From: [Clostridium] innocuum
Lineage (GTDB): Bacteria > Bacillota_I > Bacilli_A > Erysipelotrichales > Erysipelotrichaceae
Assembly (NCBI GenBank): GCA_012317185.1
Contig: CP048838.1
Location: 2,170,001 to 2,234,000 of the forward strand
Length of the DNA: 64,000 nt
Direction: 5' to 3'
Shown here: in pieces, positions 34,177 to 42,529 of the stretch
Position numbering within the stretch: the stretch's first letter is position 1
Layout: each line of letters begins with the position of its first letter
The notes under the pieces: model-generated
Told to the model about the DNA's origin: nothing
Database searches by the model: none
What the model saw: the letters and a program-made list of their open reading frames with translations, nothing else
Position numbers and translations under genes: made by a program

Positions 34177-34213
34177 AAGTAGTAAAGAAGTAGTAAAACC
34201 TTGATTTACTACT
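34177..34213. repeat. Candidate integrase arm-binding repeats at the element end
   Basis: AAGTAGTAAA occurs at 34177-34186 and 34188-34197 (11-bp period) and again inverted as TTTACTACT at 34205-34213. Tn916 Int binds short direct repeats near each end through its N-terminal domain; these repeats sit in the equivalent place. Confidence 0.6.
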
Positions 34214-35405
34214 AAGCTGCTATCCGCAGCATTTCAGCTTTTGCGCTGTCGAAAGTAGCGTGTGCGTAATAGTTCAGCGTCATAGTAATGTTGGAATGTC
34301 CCATAATGTACTGTAATGCTTTCGGGTTCATTCCGGCATTTGCCATGTTGGTACAGAACGTATGACGTAAGGTGTGCGGTGTCATTACTTTCGGTAGAGC
34401 TTCCTCATGGTACTTGTTGTACTTCTTTGCAAGCCCCCTAAACATACCGTCATAATTGGTAGCTGTTTTCGGGTAGCCGTCCCGGTTGAGGAAAAGGAAG
34501 TTGCTGTAACCGTCAATAGTAACAGCTTTTGCACCCCTGCGCCGTTTCAGCACTCGGTTAAATGCTTCATATACTTTTTCGCTCATTGGAATTTGACGAA
34601 TACCGCTTTTCGTTTTTGGTGTTTCAATGTAATATCCTGTTTCCGCACTTCTTAAAAGTTGGTGGTCTACATTGATTATCCTATTCTCAAAGTTAATGTC
34701 AGTATCGGTCAGCCCGCAAAGTTCAGAGATACGAAGCCCTGTCCCAAGCAAAATAATAAGCTCGTCATAATACTTCTGATAAACTTTGTCATTTTGAGCA
34801 AAGGACAAAAAACTTTCTTCCTGCGCTGGTGTTAGCGGAACCTTTGGTTCTGTATCATCTTCAATGACAGTGTTTAACTGGAAGTCAAAAGGATTTTTCC
34901 TTATGCAATCGTCCTGTATCGCTGTGTAAAAGGCAGCTTTCAAGGAACGCTTGTCATTACTGATAGTCTTATAGGAAATTCCTTTTTCTTTCATGCGGAT
35001 TGCCCATTCTTTCGCGTCGGACAGCTTCACGCTGTCAATCGGGCAGCCCCCAAGTTTATCTTCTTCCAGTAGCTTCATCAGCCGCTTGCGTCCGTTTTTC
35101 GTATTGTACCTTACATTTCCCCGGTGGCGTATCTGCTTTGCATAAAGTTGGCAGACCGTCATTTTCTTGCCTATGGTGTCTATCCCGTCGTCAAGGTCTT
35201 TCTGTATCTCTTTTACCTTTTCTCGTAGGGATATATCCTCACGCTTTCCGGCAGGGGTCTTGTCCGTAGGTACTAACTTCCACGCATACACAAACTGCGG
35301 ATTACCAAAGGTATCTATATATTTGTAAGCATATCTTCCGTCTTTTCTCTGGCTCTCTCCCGACCGCAAAACTCGATTTTTGCTGTCACGTCTTTTCTTT
35401 GACAT
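34212..35405 (-). CDS. int: Tn916-type tyrosine integrase
   Basis: Int catalyses excision and integration of the element. The 397-residue protein has the N-terminal Tn916 arm-binding domain, then the catalytic domain with Arg in GTGLRISEL, HTLRHTF (H-x-x-R), GHSN and the nucleophile Tyr in LNYYAHAT. Length and sequence match Tn916/Tn1549 integrases. The stop codon overlaps the last repeat of the candidate arm sites. It is the gene nearest the element end, with xis upstream. Confidence 0.96.
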   Translation of the reverse strand: MSKKRRDSKNRVLRSGESQRKDGRYAYKYIDTFGNPQFVYAWKLVPTDKTPAGKREDISLREKVKEIQKDLDDGIDTIGKKMTVCQLYAKQIRHRGNVRYNTKNGRKRLMKLLEEDKLGGCPIDSVKLSDAKEWAIRMKEKGISYKTISNDKRSLKAAFYTAIQDDCIRKNPFDFQLNTVIEDDTEPKVPLTPAQEESFLSFAQNDKVYQKYYDELIILLGTGLRISELCGLTDTDINFENRIINVDHQLLRSAETGYYIETPKTKSGIRQIPMSEKVYEAFNRVLKRRRGAKAVTIDGYSNFLFLNRDGYPKTATNYDGMFRGLAKKYNKYHEEALPKVMTPHTLRHTFCTNMANAGMNPKALQYIMGHSNITMTLNYYAHATFDSAKAEMLRIAA

Positions 35406-35485
35406 TTTTCAATGCTCCTTTCCAAGACGGAAAGAGCCTTGATATGCTTATCCCATTATAGCACATTCAAGGCTCAATTTCACTA

Positions 35486-35689
35486 TCAGATTGTGTCTAT
35501 GGTATCAATCATTTTTTCAAACTGTTTGCGCTTGATTTGAATACGGTTGCCGTTCATAATAACCCACCCGGCGGCAGGATTTTCCTCGGCTAATTTACGC
35601 AGCTTGTTTTCTCCGATACGGAAGTATTTAGCTGCTTCATCTATCGTAAGCGTGTATTTTTCCCAAATAGGCACGTCGGCGTTACTCAT
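35486..35689 (-). CDS. xis: Tn916-type excisionase
   Basis: The 67-residue protein starts MSNADVPIWEKYTLTIDEAA and contains a winged-helix DNA-binding domain (KYFRIGENKLRKLAEENP). Xis directs Int towards excision by bending the element ends. AGGGGG lies eight bases upstream of the ATG. It precedes int by 80 bases, as in Tn916. Confidence 0.95.
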   Translation of the reverse strand: MSNADVPIWEKYTLTIDEAAKYFRIGENKLRKLAEENPAAGWVIMNGNRIQIKRKQFEKMIDTIDTI

Positions 35690-36098
35690 AGTATCGTCCC
35701 CCTTTCAATATTAGGAAAAGTGAATAGTAAAAGGGGCTTTAATCGGACGGCTGTTAGCACAACCTCGCGGGAGTTCCACCCCTGCCCGTTAAGGCAGCTC
35801 TACCCAATGCCTGCGACGCTTTTAACGCTCGGACTATGGCTATAAAGGCTTGTCTACCCTTAGTGCGTGTCGTCGCCCACAAGCCGCTACACTTGTTCCC
35901 CGGCGTGGTGGTGGTCGCTCGACTTTCTCCAATAGAAGAAAAGCGTCATGGCGCACCTGCCGTATGGCTCAACGCAAAAAGGACGTATCCGATTTGCCCT
36001 ATACTGCGTCGCCGTTATCTTGCGTCGCTTTCTTTGTCAAAGAGCAAGTAAGGTCAAGTCAACAGGCAGCGGAAAGGGGGACGCTGCTTGTGGTTATC
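35690..36098. other. 409-bp GC-rich non-coding stretch between xis and the HTH gene
   Basis: Open frames exist on the plus strand but have no ribosome binding site and no recognisable motif, and they run against all neighbouring genes. A small hairpin CTGCC-CGTTAA-GGCAG (35786-35801) is visible. The stretch is transcribed, if at all, as the leader of xis-int. I see no promoter I would defend. Confidence 0.5.
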
Positions 36099-36350
36099 TC
36101 AAACCTTGAATGAAAGGACAGCCCGCATAAGACGCGAACGCAAGCGGTCGCGTATATCCTCATCTATGCCCCAATAGATATTTCCGCGCTCATCACGCAG
36201 CTTTCGCATAGACAGGGACGCTATGTAGCTTTCGTAATGCTGTACGACAATGTTCATAGCTTCCGGGTCGCCCTTAGTAGCGGCTATGATTACCGGGTAA
36301 GGCAACAAGCCGCGTTCGTCCTGTTCTGATTTACTAATCTGTGCAGTCAT
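36099..36350 (-). CDS. Helix-turn-helix protein of conjugative elements (Tn916 Orf8-like)
   Basis: The 83-residue protein (LLPYPVIIAATKGDPEAMNI, later YGIDEDIRDRLRSRL-like segment) belongs to the small HTH family that accompanies the sigma-like factor in Tn916-type elements and corresponds to Orf8 by position. It overlaps the sigma-factor gene by 17 bases, so the two are co-translated. In Tn916 the pair promotes transcription towards xis-int and the transfer genes. Confidence 0.85.
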   Translation of the reverse strand: MTAQISKSEQDERGLLPYPVIIAATKGDPEAMNIVVQHYESYIASLSMRKLRDERGNIYWGIDEDIRDRLRSRLMRAVLSFKV

Positions 36351-36774
36351 AGGCTTTTTCCTCCAAATAGCGTTTTAACAGCTTCATTGAGCTTGTCCGG
36401 CGGGACTGTACCGTTGTCCTTGACAGATTACAAAACTTTGCAATCTCGCGTTCGCTCATGTCAAAGAAATAATACAGCAGTACGGTTTCCCGCTTTTCTT
36501 CCGGCAAACTGTGCAGGGCTTCGGCAAGCAGCTTCGCAGTAATTTCTTTGCCGCCGACAACGAAAGACTGTTCTGCTTCATCATCTGCAAAATACTCGTC
36601 GCAGACGTAGAGCTGTTTTTCTTCCAGTGGCGACAGGTCAGAAAAAGTAACCTCGCGTAATTGTCGCTGCTTTGTGTCCCTGTGGGCATTCATAGCTTCT
36701 CGCTTCAACGCCAGTTTGCAAAAGCCGTTAAAAGCACAACGGATTTGCCATTGGGTACGAATAGGCTCGTTCAT
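36334..36774 (-). CDS. Sigma-70 family RNA polymerase sigma factor (Tn916 Orf7-like)
   Basis: A 146-residue sigma-like protein. Region 4 is clear: ALHSLPEEKRETVLLYYFF and the HTH MSEREIAKFCNLSRTTVQSR. Region 2 is short. It is the counterpart of Tn916 Orf7, which with Orf8 raises expression of excision genes. It lies downstream of a hairpin-rich leader (36911-37087) that may control transcription into it. Confidence 0.88.
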   Translation of the reverse strand: MNEPIRTQWQIRCAFNGFCKLALKREAMNAHRDTKQRQLREVTFSDLSPLEEKQLYVCDEYFADDEAEQSFVVGGKEITAKLLAEALHSLPEEKRETVLLYYFFDMSEREIAKFCNLSRTTVQSRRTSSMKLLKRYLEEKAYDCTD

Positions 36775-36904
36775 GTTCTCACCTCCTTTCGCTGCCGCGA
36801 AAGCGGTGGAGTTTGAAATGTCCCCTTTCGTAAACCCTCAAACCAACGCACTTCAAAATGGACGTTGGTTTTAGAAATTTTTTGAAAAAGTTTTTTGATA
36901 AAAT

Positions 36905-36942
36905 ACAAAATGCGCCCGTCTGCAAATTGCAGACAGGCGCAA
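36905..36942 (-). terminator. Strong hairpin terminator between leader peptide and sigma-factor gene
   Basis: Minus-strand TGCGCC-TGTCTGCA / TGCAGACG-GGCGCA: thirteen pairs with one mismatch and a two- to three-base loop, then TTTTGTATTTT. It lies about 135 bases before the sigma-factor start codon, where an attenuator would be expected. Confidence 0.7.
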
Positions 36943-36981
36943 AGGAATTATCAAAAGTATATGTATGATTTGTGAGTTCAT

Positions 36982-37059
36982 CTATGTAGCCAGAATAACC
37001 CGTTGGCGGGTAATGGCTTTTTTTGATAACAGTCTATTAGGGCATAGGAAAAAGGACAT
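36982..37059 (-). CDS. Putative 25-residue leader peptide
   Basis: A short frame starting MSFFLCPNRLLSKKAI and ending VILAT lies upstream of the sigma-factor gene. AGGAGG is exactly seven bases before the ATG, one of the best ribosome binding sites in the region. The start and ribosome binding site lie within a 14-bp hairpin. The frame covers a second hairpin (36989-37018) and is followed by a terminator. In Tn916 a leader peptide (Orf12) and terminators control tet(M) and downstream genes by attenuation; this frame holds the analogous place, though no tet gene is present. Confidence 0.55.
   Translation of the reverse strand: MSFFLCPNRLLSKKAITRQRVILAT
36989..37027 (+). terminator. Hairpin with plus-strand T run inside the leader region
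   Basis: AGCCA-GAAT-AACCCG / CGGGTAA-TGGCT followed by seven T on the plus strand. On the minus strand the same stem lies inside the leader peptide frame and is preceded by A residues, so there it would be an RNA structure rather than a terminator. Confidence 0.5.
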
Positions 37060-37087
37060 GACGATACCTCCTTGATACCGCCATGTC
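37055..37087 (-). promoter_or_regulatory. Hairpin holding the leader peptide ribosome binding site
   Basis: Minus-strand GACATGGCGGTATC pairs with GGTATCGTCATGTC over 14 pairs (three G-U), with the loop AAGGA. The Shine-Dalgarno AAGGAGG straddles loop and stem and the ATG is in the stem. The stem is followed by CTTTTT, so it could also act as a terminator. Confidence 0.6.
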
Positions 37088-37127
37088 TTTATCTAGTAGG
37101 AGAGTTATCGTTAGAATTTAGATAGAT

Positions 37128-37165
37128 AAAAAGAAACGGCGGCTCTGAAAATCAAAGCCGCCGAA
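37128..37165 (-). terminator. Intrinsic terminator of the cargo operon
   Basis: Minus-strand CGGCGGCT / AGCCGCCG stem (a perfect eight pairs) followed by TTTCTTTTTATC, about 100 bases after the last cargo gene. A further perfect stem, CGACGGC / GCCGTCG, lies at 37199-37224. Confidence 0.75.
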
Positions 37166-37266
37166 ATAGAATAGGCGCGTGAAAACCTGTCTGCGTTGCG
37201 ACGGCTTTTTTTCTTTGCCGTCGTCCGGCAGATGTTCTATACTATGTCAATTTCAAAAATTTCTCA

Positions 37267-37764
37267 TTATCCTTTATTACTTTTTTGTTTTGTCTTATGT
37301 AAAAGCAGGATAACCAAAACAGAAATAGCTATACTGCATAGAATATATGTCCAATTAAAATATGATAGATTTATTAAATTCTGTGCTGATTGATTTTTAA
37401 TGAAGTTTGTATATGGTGCGTTACTCTTAATCGCTTCCATAACTCCTACAACATTTATCGGTCTTAAATTGTATAAGTACGCACCAAATAAATATATTGC
37501 TGCTTTTTCAACGACCGACGGTATTAAAATAGCCAATGCAGCAAGCCATAATTGACATTGCTTGTGGGATTTCTGTAAATATAACGCCCCAAAAAGATAG
37601 GGCAATATCGCAAGGCAACAGCCCAAGAGGACAATATTCTGATGAAGCCCAAAGAGGGCAAAGAATATGCGGATAAAAAGATACGTTCCAAATATAATTA
37701 ACCAATCAATGAGCAAGCTTTTTATTGGCGTGTGCTTTTTTACTATTTCATTCTGTAACTGCAT
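37267..37764 (-). CDS. Polytopic membrane protein of the cargo operon, unknown
   Basis: A 165-residue protein with about four or five transmembrane segments (SLLIDWLIIFGTYLFIRIFF, IVLLGCCLAILPYLFGALYL, WLAALAILIPSVVEKAAIYL, TYILCSIAISVLVILLL). I recognise no family. The ATG at 37764 has GGGAGG seven bases upstream. It is last in the operon, 22 bases after the kinase gene, which suggests a part in sensing or immunity for the same compound. Confidence 0.75.
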   Translation of the reverse strand: MQLQNEIVKKHTPIKSLLIDWLIIFGTYLFIRIFFALFGLHQNIVLLGCCLAILPYLFGALYLQKSHKQCQLWLAALAILIPSVVEKAAIYLFGAYLYNLRPINVVGVMEAIKSNAPYTNFIKNQSAQNLINLSYFNWTYILCSIAISVLVILLLHKTKQKSNKG

Positions 37765-37786
37765 TTCACTACCTCCCAAATAGACG

Positions 37787-38815
37787 TTACACTTTTGGAA
37801 ACGTCAAGGTTACGGTTGTTCCACCGTATGAATTGTTTTTAAGCTCCACCGTGATAAATAAGTCAGTTGCCATTTTCTGAACAAGGTATAAGCCCATACC
37901 TGTAGAACGACTAAGGTAACTGCCCGTATCTCCGGTAAACCCCTTGTCGAAAACAAAGGGTAAGTCAGACAATGGTATGCTTGTGCCGTTGTCTTTGATA
38001 GATAAAGAAATCTGTTCACTATTCATACTATCAGCTATGGAAAATATGAGCCGTGGGGCAAGGTTGTTTCCCACATATTTCACACTATTACTGATTATCT
38101 GTCCTAAAATGAACATCAGACCTTTTTTGTCAGAAATCACTTGATAATCGTTTTCGGTATATTCAATAGAAAATCCGGCTTCTTCAAGAAGCGTTAAATT
38201 ATCTTCAACTGCTTCACGGCAAGTTCCAAGAATTGAAAGCGACTCAAAAGAGTAATCCTTATGTGTAGCCCCAAGCCTTGAAAAGTATAGAATTTGTTCT
38301 ATATCCTGTCGGGTATGGTCGCGTACATAAAGCATACGAGTATGAACCAAAGGGGACATTTCATCTTTTCGATTATCCAGTAGCAAGGTCATAAGGGATA
38401 GTGGTTTTTTGATTTCATGCACCCAATTTTCAACATAGTGTTCATAGTCTGTAACTGTAATTTTCTGTTCGTTGATATATTCTTGCTGCGTCCTCAAATG
38501 TTTTCCCAATTCACAGATAAGAGGGCGTATTACAGCGGGAACAGCTTCACACAGTAAGTATTCGTTGGTATCGTCCGGCTCTAATAGAAAACGCCGAAAA
38601 ATAGCGTCTGCCTTGTTACGTTTTCTGATTGATATAGCAAGAGGAATAGCAAGTGCGGCAAATGACACAAAAATTATCAATGCAGCATAATTTATAAAAT
38701 AATCAGGGTTAGCCAACCAAGCAAGAAATATAAAGAACAAGTCCAAACAGGCAAGTGTAATAATCCATACCCGGTTAGAGGAAATATAGATTAAAAGTAT
38801 TTTCAACTTATTCAT
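37787..38815 (-). CDS. Intramembrane-sensing histidine kinase (BceS-like)
   Basis: The 342-residue kinase has two transmembrane helices (about 15-34 and 41-63) separated by only a few residues, no extracellular sensor domain, then the H box ENWVHEIKKPLSL with phospho-acceptor His133, and the ATPase motifs N (QIISNSVKY), G1 (IKDNGTSI) and G2 (TGMGLYL). This is the BceS architecture, in which the kinase senses through its partner ABC transporter. It overlaps the regulator gene by four bases. Confidence 0.9.
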   Translation of the reverse strand: MNKLKILLIYISSNRVWIITLACLDLFFIFLAWLANPDYFINYAALIIFVSFAALAIPLAISIRKRNKADAIFRRFLLEPDDTNEYLLCEAVPAVIRPLICELGKHLRTQQEYINEQKITVTDYEHYVENWVHEIKKPLSLMTLLLDNRKDEMSPLVHTRMLYVRDHTRQDIEQILYFSRLGATHKDYSFESLSILGTCREAVEDNLTLLEEAGFSIEYTENDYQVISDKKGLMFILGQIISNSVKYVGNNLAPRLIFSIADSMNSEQISLSIKDNGTSIPLSDLPFVFDKGFTGDTGSYLSRSTGMGLYLVQKMATDLFITVELKNNSYGGTTVTLTFPKV

Positions 38816-39495
38816 AAGCGCACCTGCTCTTTCAAGCGGTAGCCTTGACCGCGCACTGTTTCTATACGTTCTTCAAGACCAAATTCACGAAGCGTTTTTC
38901 GCAGCCGAGTAAAATTTACTTGTAATGCATTTTCGTCTATAAATTCTTCTGTTCCCCATAGTCTAATGCATAATTCTTTTTTAGAAACAATCTTAGGGCT
39001 ATTTTTCAAGAGAGCAAGTAATATTTTTCCTTCGTTCGGTGGCATAAGGTAAGAGCTATTCCCTACATAAATTGTAAAGGTATTCGGGTCAAGTAAAAAA
39101 CCACCTCCATCAAGTAACCCTTGCTGTACCTGTTCTTCTTTACGTCGAAGAAGATTTTTAATTCGGGCAAGTAAACGTGACATATTACAAGGTTTTGTTA
39201 AATAGTCATCAGCCCCCAAGTCTAATGCGTGCAGTTCGTCCTGCAATTTATCTCTTGCAGTCAATACGAGTACCGTACCAATCTGTTTAGCTTTCAACTC
39301 TTTACATATTTCAAAACCCGAACGAAAGGGAAGATTGATGTCAAGCAAAATTAAGTCGGGAAAATATGCTGCTATTTCTGATACTGCGTTTTCAAAATCC
39401 GATAATCCAATCGTATCATATCCCGATTTTTCTAATAAGTTCAACAGTTCTTCTCGCATATAAACATCATCTTCAACCACAACTATCTTTGCCAA
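38812..39495 (-). CDS. OmpR-family response regulator (BceR-like)
   Basis: A 227-residue regulator: receiver domain with acidic pocket EDD at 8-10 and phospho-acceptor Asp52 (LILLDINLP), Lys in PCNMSRLL context, then a winged-helix output domain (LRKTLREFGLEERIETVRGQGYRL). The start is TTG at 39495, eight bases after AAGGAGG; an ATG further upstream includes the ribosome binding site. It is partner of the adjacent kinase and presumably activates the ABC operon. Confidence 0.9.
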   Translation of the reverse strand: MAKIVVVEDDVYMREELLNLLEKSGYDTIGLSDFENAVSEIAAYFPDLILLDINLPFRSGFEICKELKAKQIGTVLVLTARDKLQDELHALDLGADDYLTKPCNMSRLLARIKNLLRRKEEQVQQGLLDGGGFLLDPNTFTIYVGNSSYLMPPNEGKILLALLKNSPKIVSKKELCIRLWGTEEFIDENALQVNFTRLRKTLREFGLEERIETVRGQGYRLKEQVRL

Positions 39496-39532
39496 TATGT
39501 CCGCCTCCTTTCCCATAATATTTATAAGCCTG

Positions 39533-41683
39533 TTAAGAATTGGGCTTGTAATTGAGCTTTCCTATTTCACGATTAGCTGTTCGAGCAACAGCCACACCGT
39601 AAATTACCATAACAAGAACAACAATAACAGCCATAGCAATTAAAAGAGGATAGGACTGTTCAAGGTGTGCCGCTCCTGAATATAAATATAGCTGCATGGC
39701 ATATATCCCTACTGCTCCGCTGATACACGCTAATATAAGAGGAAGCAGGAAATACCATAATACTTGTTGGTTGATAGAACGCTTAATTTGTTCACGTCGT
39801 GCTCCTAAAATAGAGAGTGTTAGATACCTTGATTTTGTAGTTTGCATTTGCGTCAAGAATTGCAGGGCAAGTAATGCACACGCAATAATCAAAAACATAA
39901 ATCCCATGTATAGTGTTGTATAACTTCCGGAAATAACATAAAATAATTGTCGCCCAAAATTATTAAGATAGCTTTCGTAATATAGACCAGATGGTTTTAA
40001 CAAATCACGAGCTTCCATAATCGGTAACATTAAACCTTTTGTTTCAACAAGTTCATTAGGAATACAAAAGTTCCAATAAACCATACAAGTGTCTGAATTT
40101 ACAAATTCTGAATATATCTCATCTGAAACAATCAATGCAGTTATAATCTTGATATTTTCATCTGCGGTCAACCCTTTCATCGGTACAGAGGGAACAAGAT
40201 AAAATGGTCTTTCGTTGATAGAAAGCAACGCTTCATTATTCGCCTGTGCGTCTGCTGCAATTTGATTTAACAGTGTAACCGTTTCATCTTGAGCATTACC
40301 TAAAAAATCTGGGTTGAGATAATAGACAACTTCATTGTTCCCAAGGCTAATCTGTTTTTCTCCCGCGGCATCCAATAACCGATTATAGGAAGATACAGGA
40401 AGCAAATAAGGAGAAGAACTACCAGTATCAATAAGACCTAAAAGGTTTAAGGCAGCAGGTTGGTCGGAGCCAAAACTATACATACCATCTTCTTGTGTGG
40501 CAGGGTCTACTACATCTTGAGGTAAATGCTGCACGATTTGTTTCCTAAATTTCGACCAATCAACAGGAGAACTTATCCCATCCGAAGCAGTGGATTTTAT
40601 ATTTCCTATTTCCATACGGTTCAGATTTGATACATAAGGACGAATTTGTTCGTTGGAAAGATACTTCTCAACAATTTGGTCGTTGCCCATTACAGTAAAG
40701 TCATAAACAGAAGTACCTCGTGTCAATTCACTTCCATATGACATTATGCGCACTGAGCCGTCGGTAATTAACATAATAGTAAGCATCATCAGAATGGACG
40801 CTACGCTGATTGAAATATATTTATTAACGACATTTTCATGCAACTGCCGTAAAGTAAATACATAAAGTCCTCTTGTGGCTTTGTGTTTTATAGAAGCTGC
40901 CCATATACTCAAAATTCTTGCAAGTCCTCGAATAAATAGAATTGTTCCGATAATTCCAAGTAAAACGGCAATAAGCAGCATTGCCCCACTCGCAGCCATA
41001 AAATGCTCTACAACAATCCAGTACGCGACAAGCAAAATTACGGTGCCTATAGCAAACGATACGAAACTTACATATGGATTCCCTGTGCGTTGCTTTTTCG
41101 CCATCTCTCCATAAACAAGTTGATGTAGCTCTTTACGGAACAGCTTTCCGCATAGAACAAACAATGCTACAAACTGAATAATCAAGAAGCCTAACGATGT
41201 GAAAATAGCGGCACTTACAGAAAAACTTAATTGGTGTGTAATGATACCATGCCCTACTAAACGCGCGGTTGTAAGACTTATAGCTTCGGATAAAAAGCCA
41301 CCGCATACAAGCCCTCCTAAAAGAGCTAAAAACGACGTGATTAGCCCCTCTGTCATTATTTGAATAAATAATTTAATCTTTGTCATTCCAAACATCAAAT
41401 AAAGCCCCAGTTCTCGACTACGACATTCAAGTTGATATTTGTTTGCAAATACTACGAGAAAGAACACAAATAATAAAGCACAAAGATAAACCGTCGGTAA
41501 AAGATTAGTAAGCAACCGTTCTACTGCGTCGCTCTCAATTTCACTTAAAAAACGTATTACGTCCTGTTGTCCAAGAGAAAGCACTATATAAAACATTGCT
41601 ACGGCTGTTATCATTGTCAGAAAATAAATTAGGTTTTCGCTACGGCTCCGTTTGGCGTTTCGCCATGTGAGATTAAAGAACAT
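39533..41683 (-). CDS. ABC transporter permease, FtsX/BceB type
   Basis: A 716-residue permease with about ten transmembrane helices and a large extracellular domain of roughly 200 residues between about 310 and 560, the BceB/VraG plan. Such permeases recognise peptide antibiotics or their lipid II-cycle complexes and signal to BceS-type kinases. The ATG at 41683 lies eight bases after GGAGG, within the end of the ATPase gene (11-base overlap). Confidence 0.92.
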   Translation of the reverse strand: MFFNLTWRNAKRSRSENLIYFLTMITAVAMFYIVLSLGQQDVIRFLSEIESDAVERLLTNLLPTVYLCALLFVFFLVVFANKYQLECRSRELGLYLMFGMTKIKLFIQIMTEGLITSFLALLGGLVCGGFLSEAISLTTARLVGHGIITHQLSFSVSAAIFTSLGFLIIQFVALFVLCGKLFRKELHQLVYGEMAKKQRTGNPYVSFVSFAIGTVILLVAYWIVVEHFMAASGAMLLIAVLLGIIGTILFIRGLARILSIWAASIKHKATRGLYVFTLRQLHENVVNKYISISVASILMMLTIMLITDGSVRIMSYGSELTRGTSVYDFTVMGNDQIVEKYLSNEQIRPYVSNLNRMEIGNIKSTASDGISSPVDWSKFRKQIVQHLPQDVVDPATQEDGMYSFGSDQPAALNLLGLIDTGSSSPYLLPVSSYNRLLDAAGEKQISLGNNEVVYYLNPDFLGNAQDETVTLLNQIAADAQANNEALLSINERPFYLVPSVPMKGLTADENIKIITALIVSDEIYSEFVNSDTCMVYWNFCIPNELVETKGLMLPIMEARDLLKPSGLYYESYLNNFGRQLFYVISGSYTTLYMGFMFLIIACALLALQFLTQMQTTKSRYLTLSILGARREQIKRSINQQVLWYFLLPLILACISGAVGIYAMQLYLYSGAAHLEQSYPLLIAMAVIVVLVMVIYGVAVARTANREIGKLNYKPNS

Positions 41684-42455
41684 TTGCACTTCCTCCCCCC
41701 ATTTGAGCCATCACTTGTAAAATACGTGCATAAAAATCTTCCTGTGTTTCATTTGGAATTTTACGACGTAACTCATGGAAAATAACACCGTCTTGAATGA
41801 ACAAAATACGAGAACAGAAACTCGCGGCGTTAGGGTCATGCGTGACCATTAGGATTGTGCGTCCACGCCTAAGATTGATTTCCTGTAACTTCTCCATGAG
41901 TAAACGTGCTGATTTTGTATCTAATGCACCTGTAGGTTCATCAGCCAAAATAATATCGGGGTCAGAAATCAAACTACGTGCAGCAGCTACGCGTTGTTTT
42001 TGACCGCCCGACATTTGTGACGGAAATTTAGAAAGAACGTCTGTAATTCCAAGAAAATCTGCTATATCTTTTAGCTTTTTTTCCGCTGTAACAATGTCAA
42101 TATTATGAATTGATAAAGGCAATATAATATTTTCTTTACCAGTTAGATTATCAAGTAAAGCAAAATCTTGAAATAGATAACCAATCTTGTTGCCACGATA
42201 TTCAGCCAACTTCGTGCCATCAAAAGAGCTTATATTGGCACCTGAAAGTAAAATTTGTCCAGAGGTTGGTTTAATGACCGTAGCAATACAATTCAACAAT
42301 GTTGTTTTTCCAGAACCGCTGGCTCCCATAATTCCCAAATATTCGCCATTCAGAACATCAAAGGTAATTCCGTTTAGTGCTTTTGTTGGAACCCCCTCTT
42401 TGGAATATGCTTTGTGCAAGTCGCGTACTTCTAATAGTTTTTTTGTATCATTCAT
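41673..42455 (-). CDS. ABC transporter ATP-binding protein (BceA-like)
   Basis: A 260-residue ATPase with Walker A GASGSGKTT (44-52), Q loop FQDFALLD, signature MSGGQKQR, Walker B IILADEPTGALD and the switch His in VTHDPN. It belongs to the MacB/BceA branch that pairs with FtsX permeases in antimicrobial peptide resistance. GAGG lies eight bases before the ATG. It leads the five-gene cargo operon. Confidence 0.94.
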   Translation of the reverse strand: MNDTKKLLEVRDLHKAYSKEGVPTKALNGITFDVLNGEYLGIMGASGSGKTTLLNCIATVIKPTSGQILLSGANISSFDGTKLAEYRGNKIGYLFQDFALLDNLTGKENIILPLSIHNIDIVTAEKKLKDIADFLGITDVLSKFPSQMSGGQKQRVAAARSLISDPDIILADEPTGALDTKSARLLMEKLQEINLRRGRTILMVTHDPNAASFCSRILFIQDGVIFHELRRKIPNETQEDFYARILQVMAQMGGGSANVL

Positions 42456-42529
42456 ATCTCACACCTCACATTTTTTGCTTACGCTTATCTTACGAATATA
42501 ATTTTACTGCATAAGAAGCAACCACACCA

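Noticed and set aside
33196..34211. Reading the short Na/Pi gene as truncated by the conjugative element
   Set aside because: A good rho-independent terminator on the same strand follows its stop codon at 34080-34122, before any element sequence, so the gene end looks natural.
35836..36113. Plus-strand open frames in the xis upstream gap
   Set aside because: They oppose all neighbouring genes, overlap each other in two frames, lack ribosome binding sites and show no protein-like motifs.
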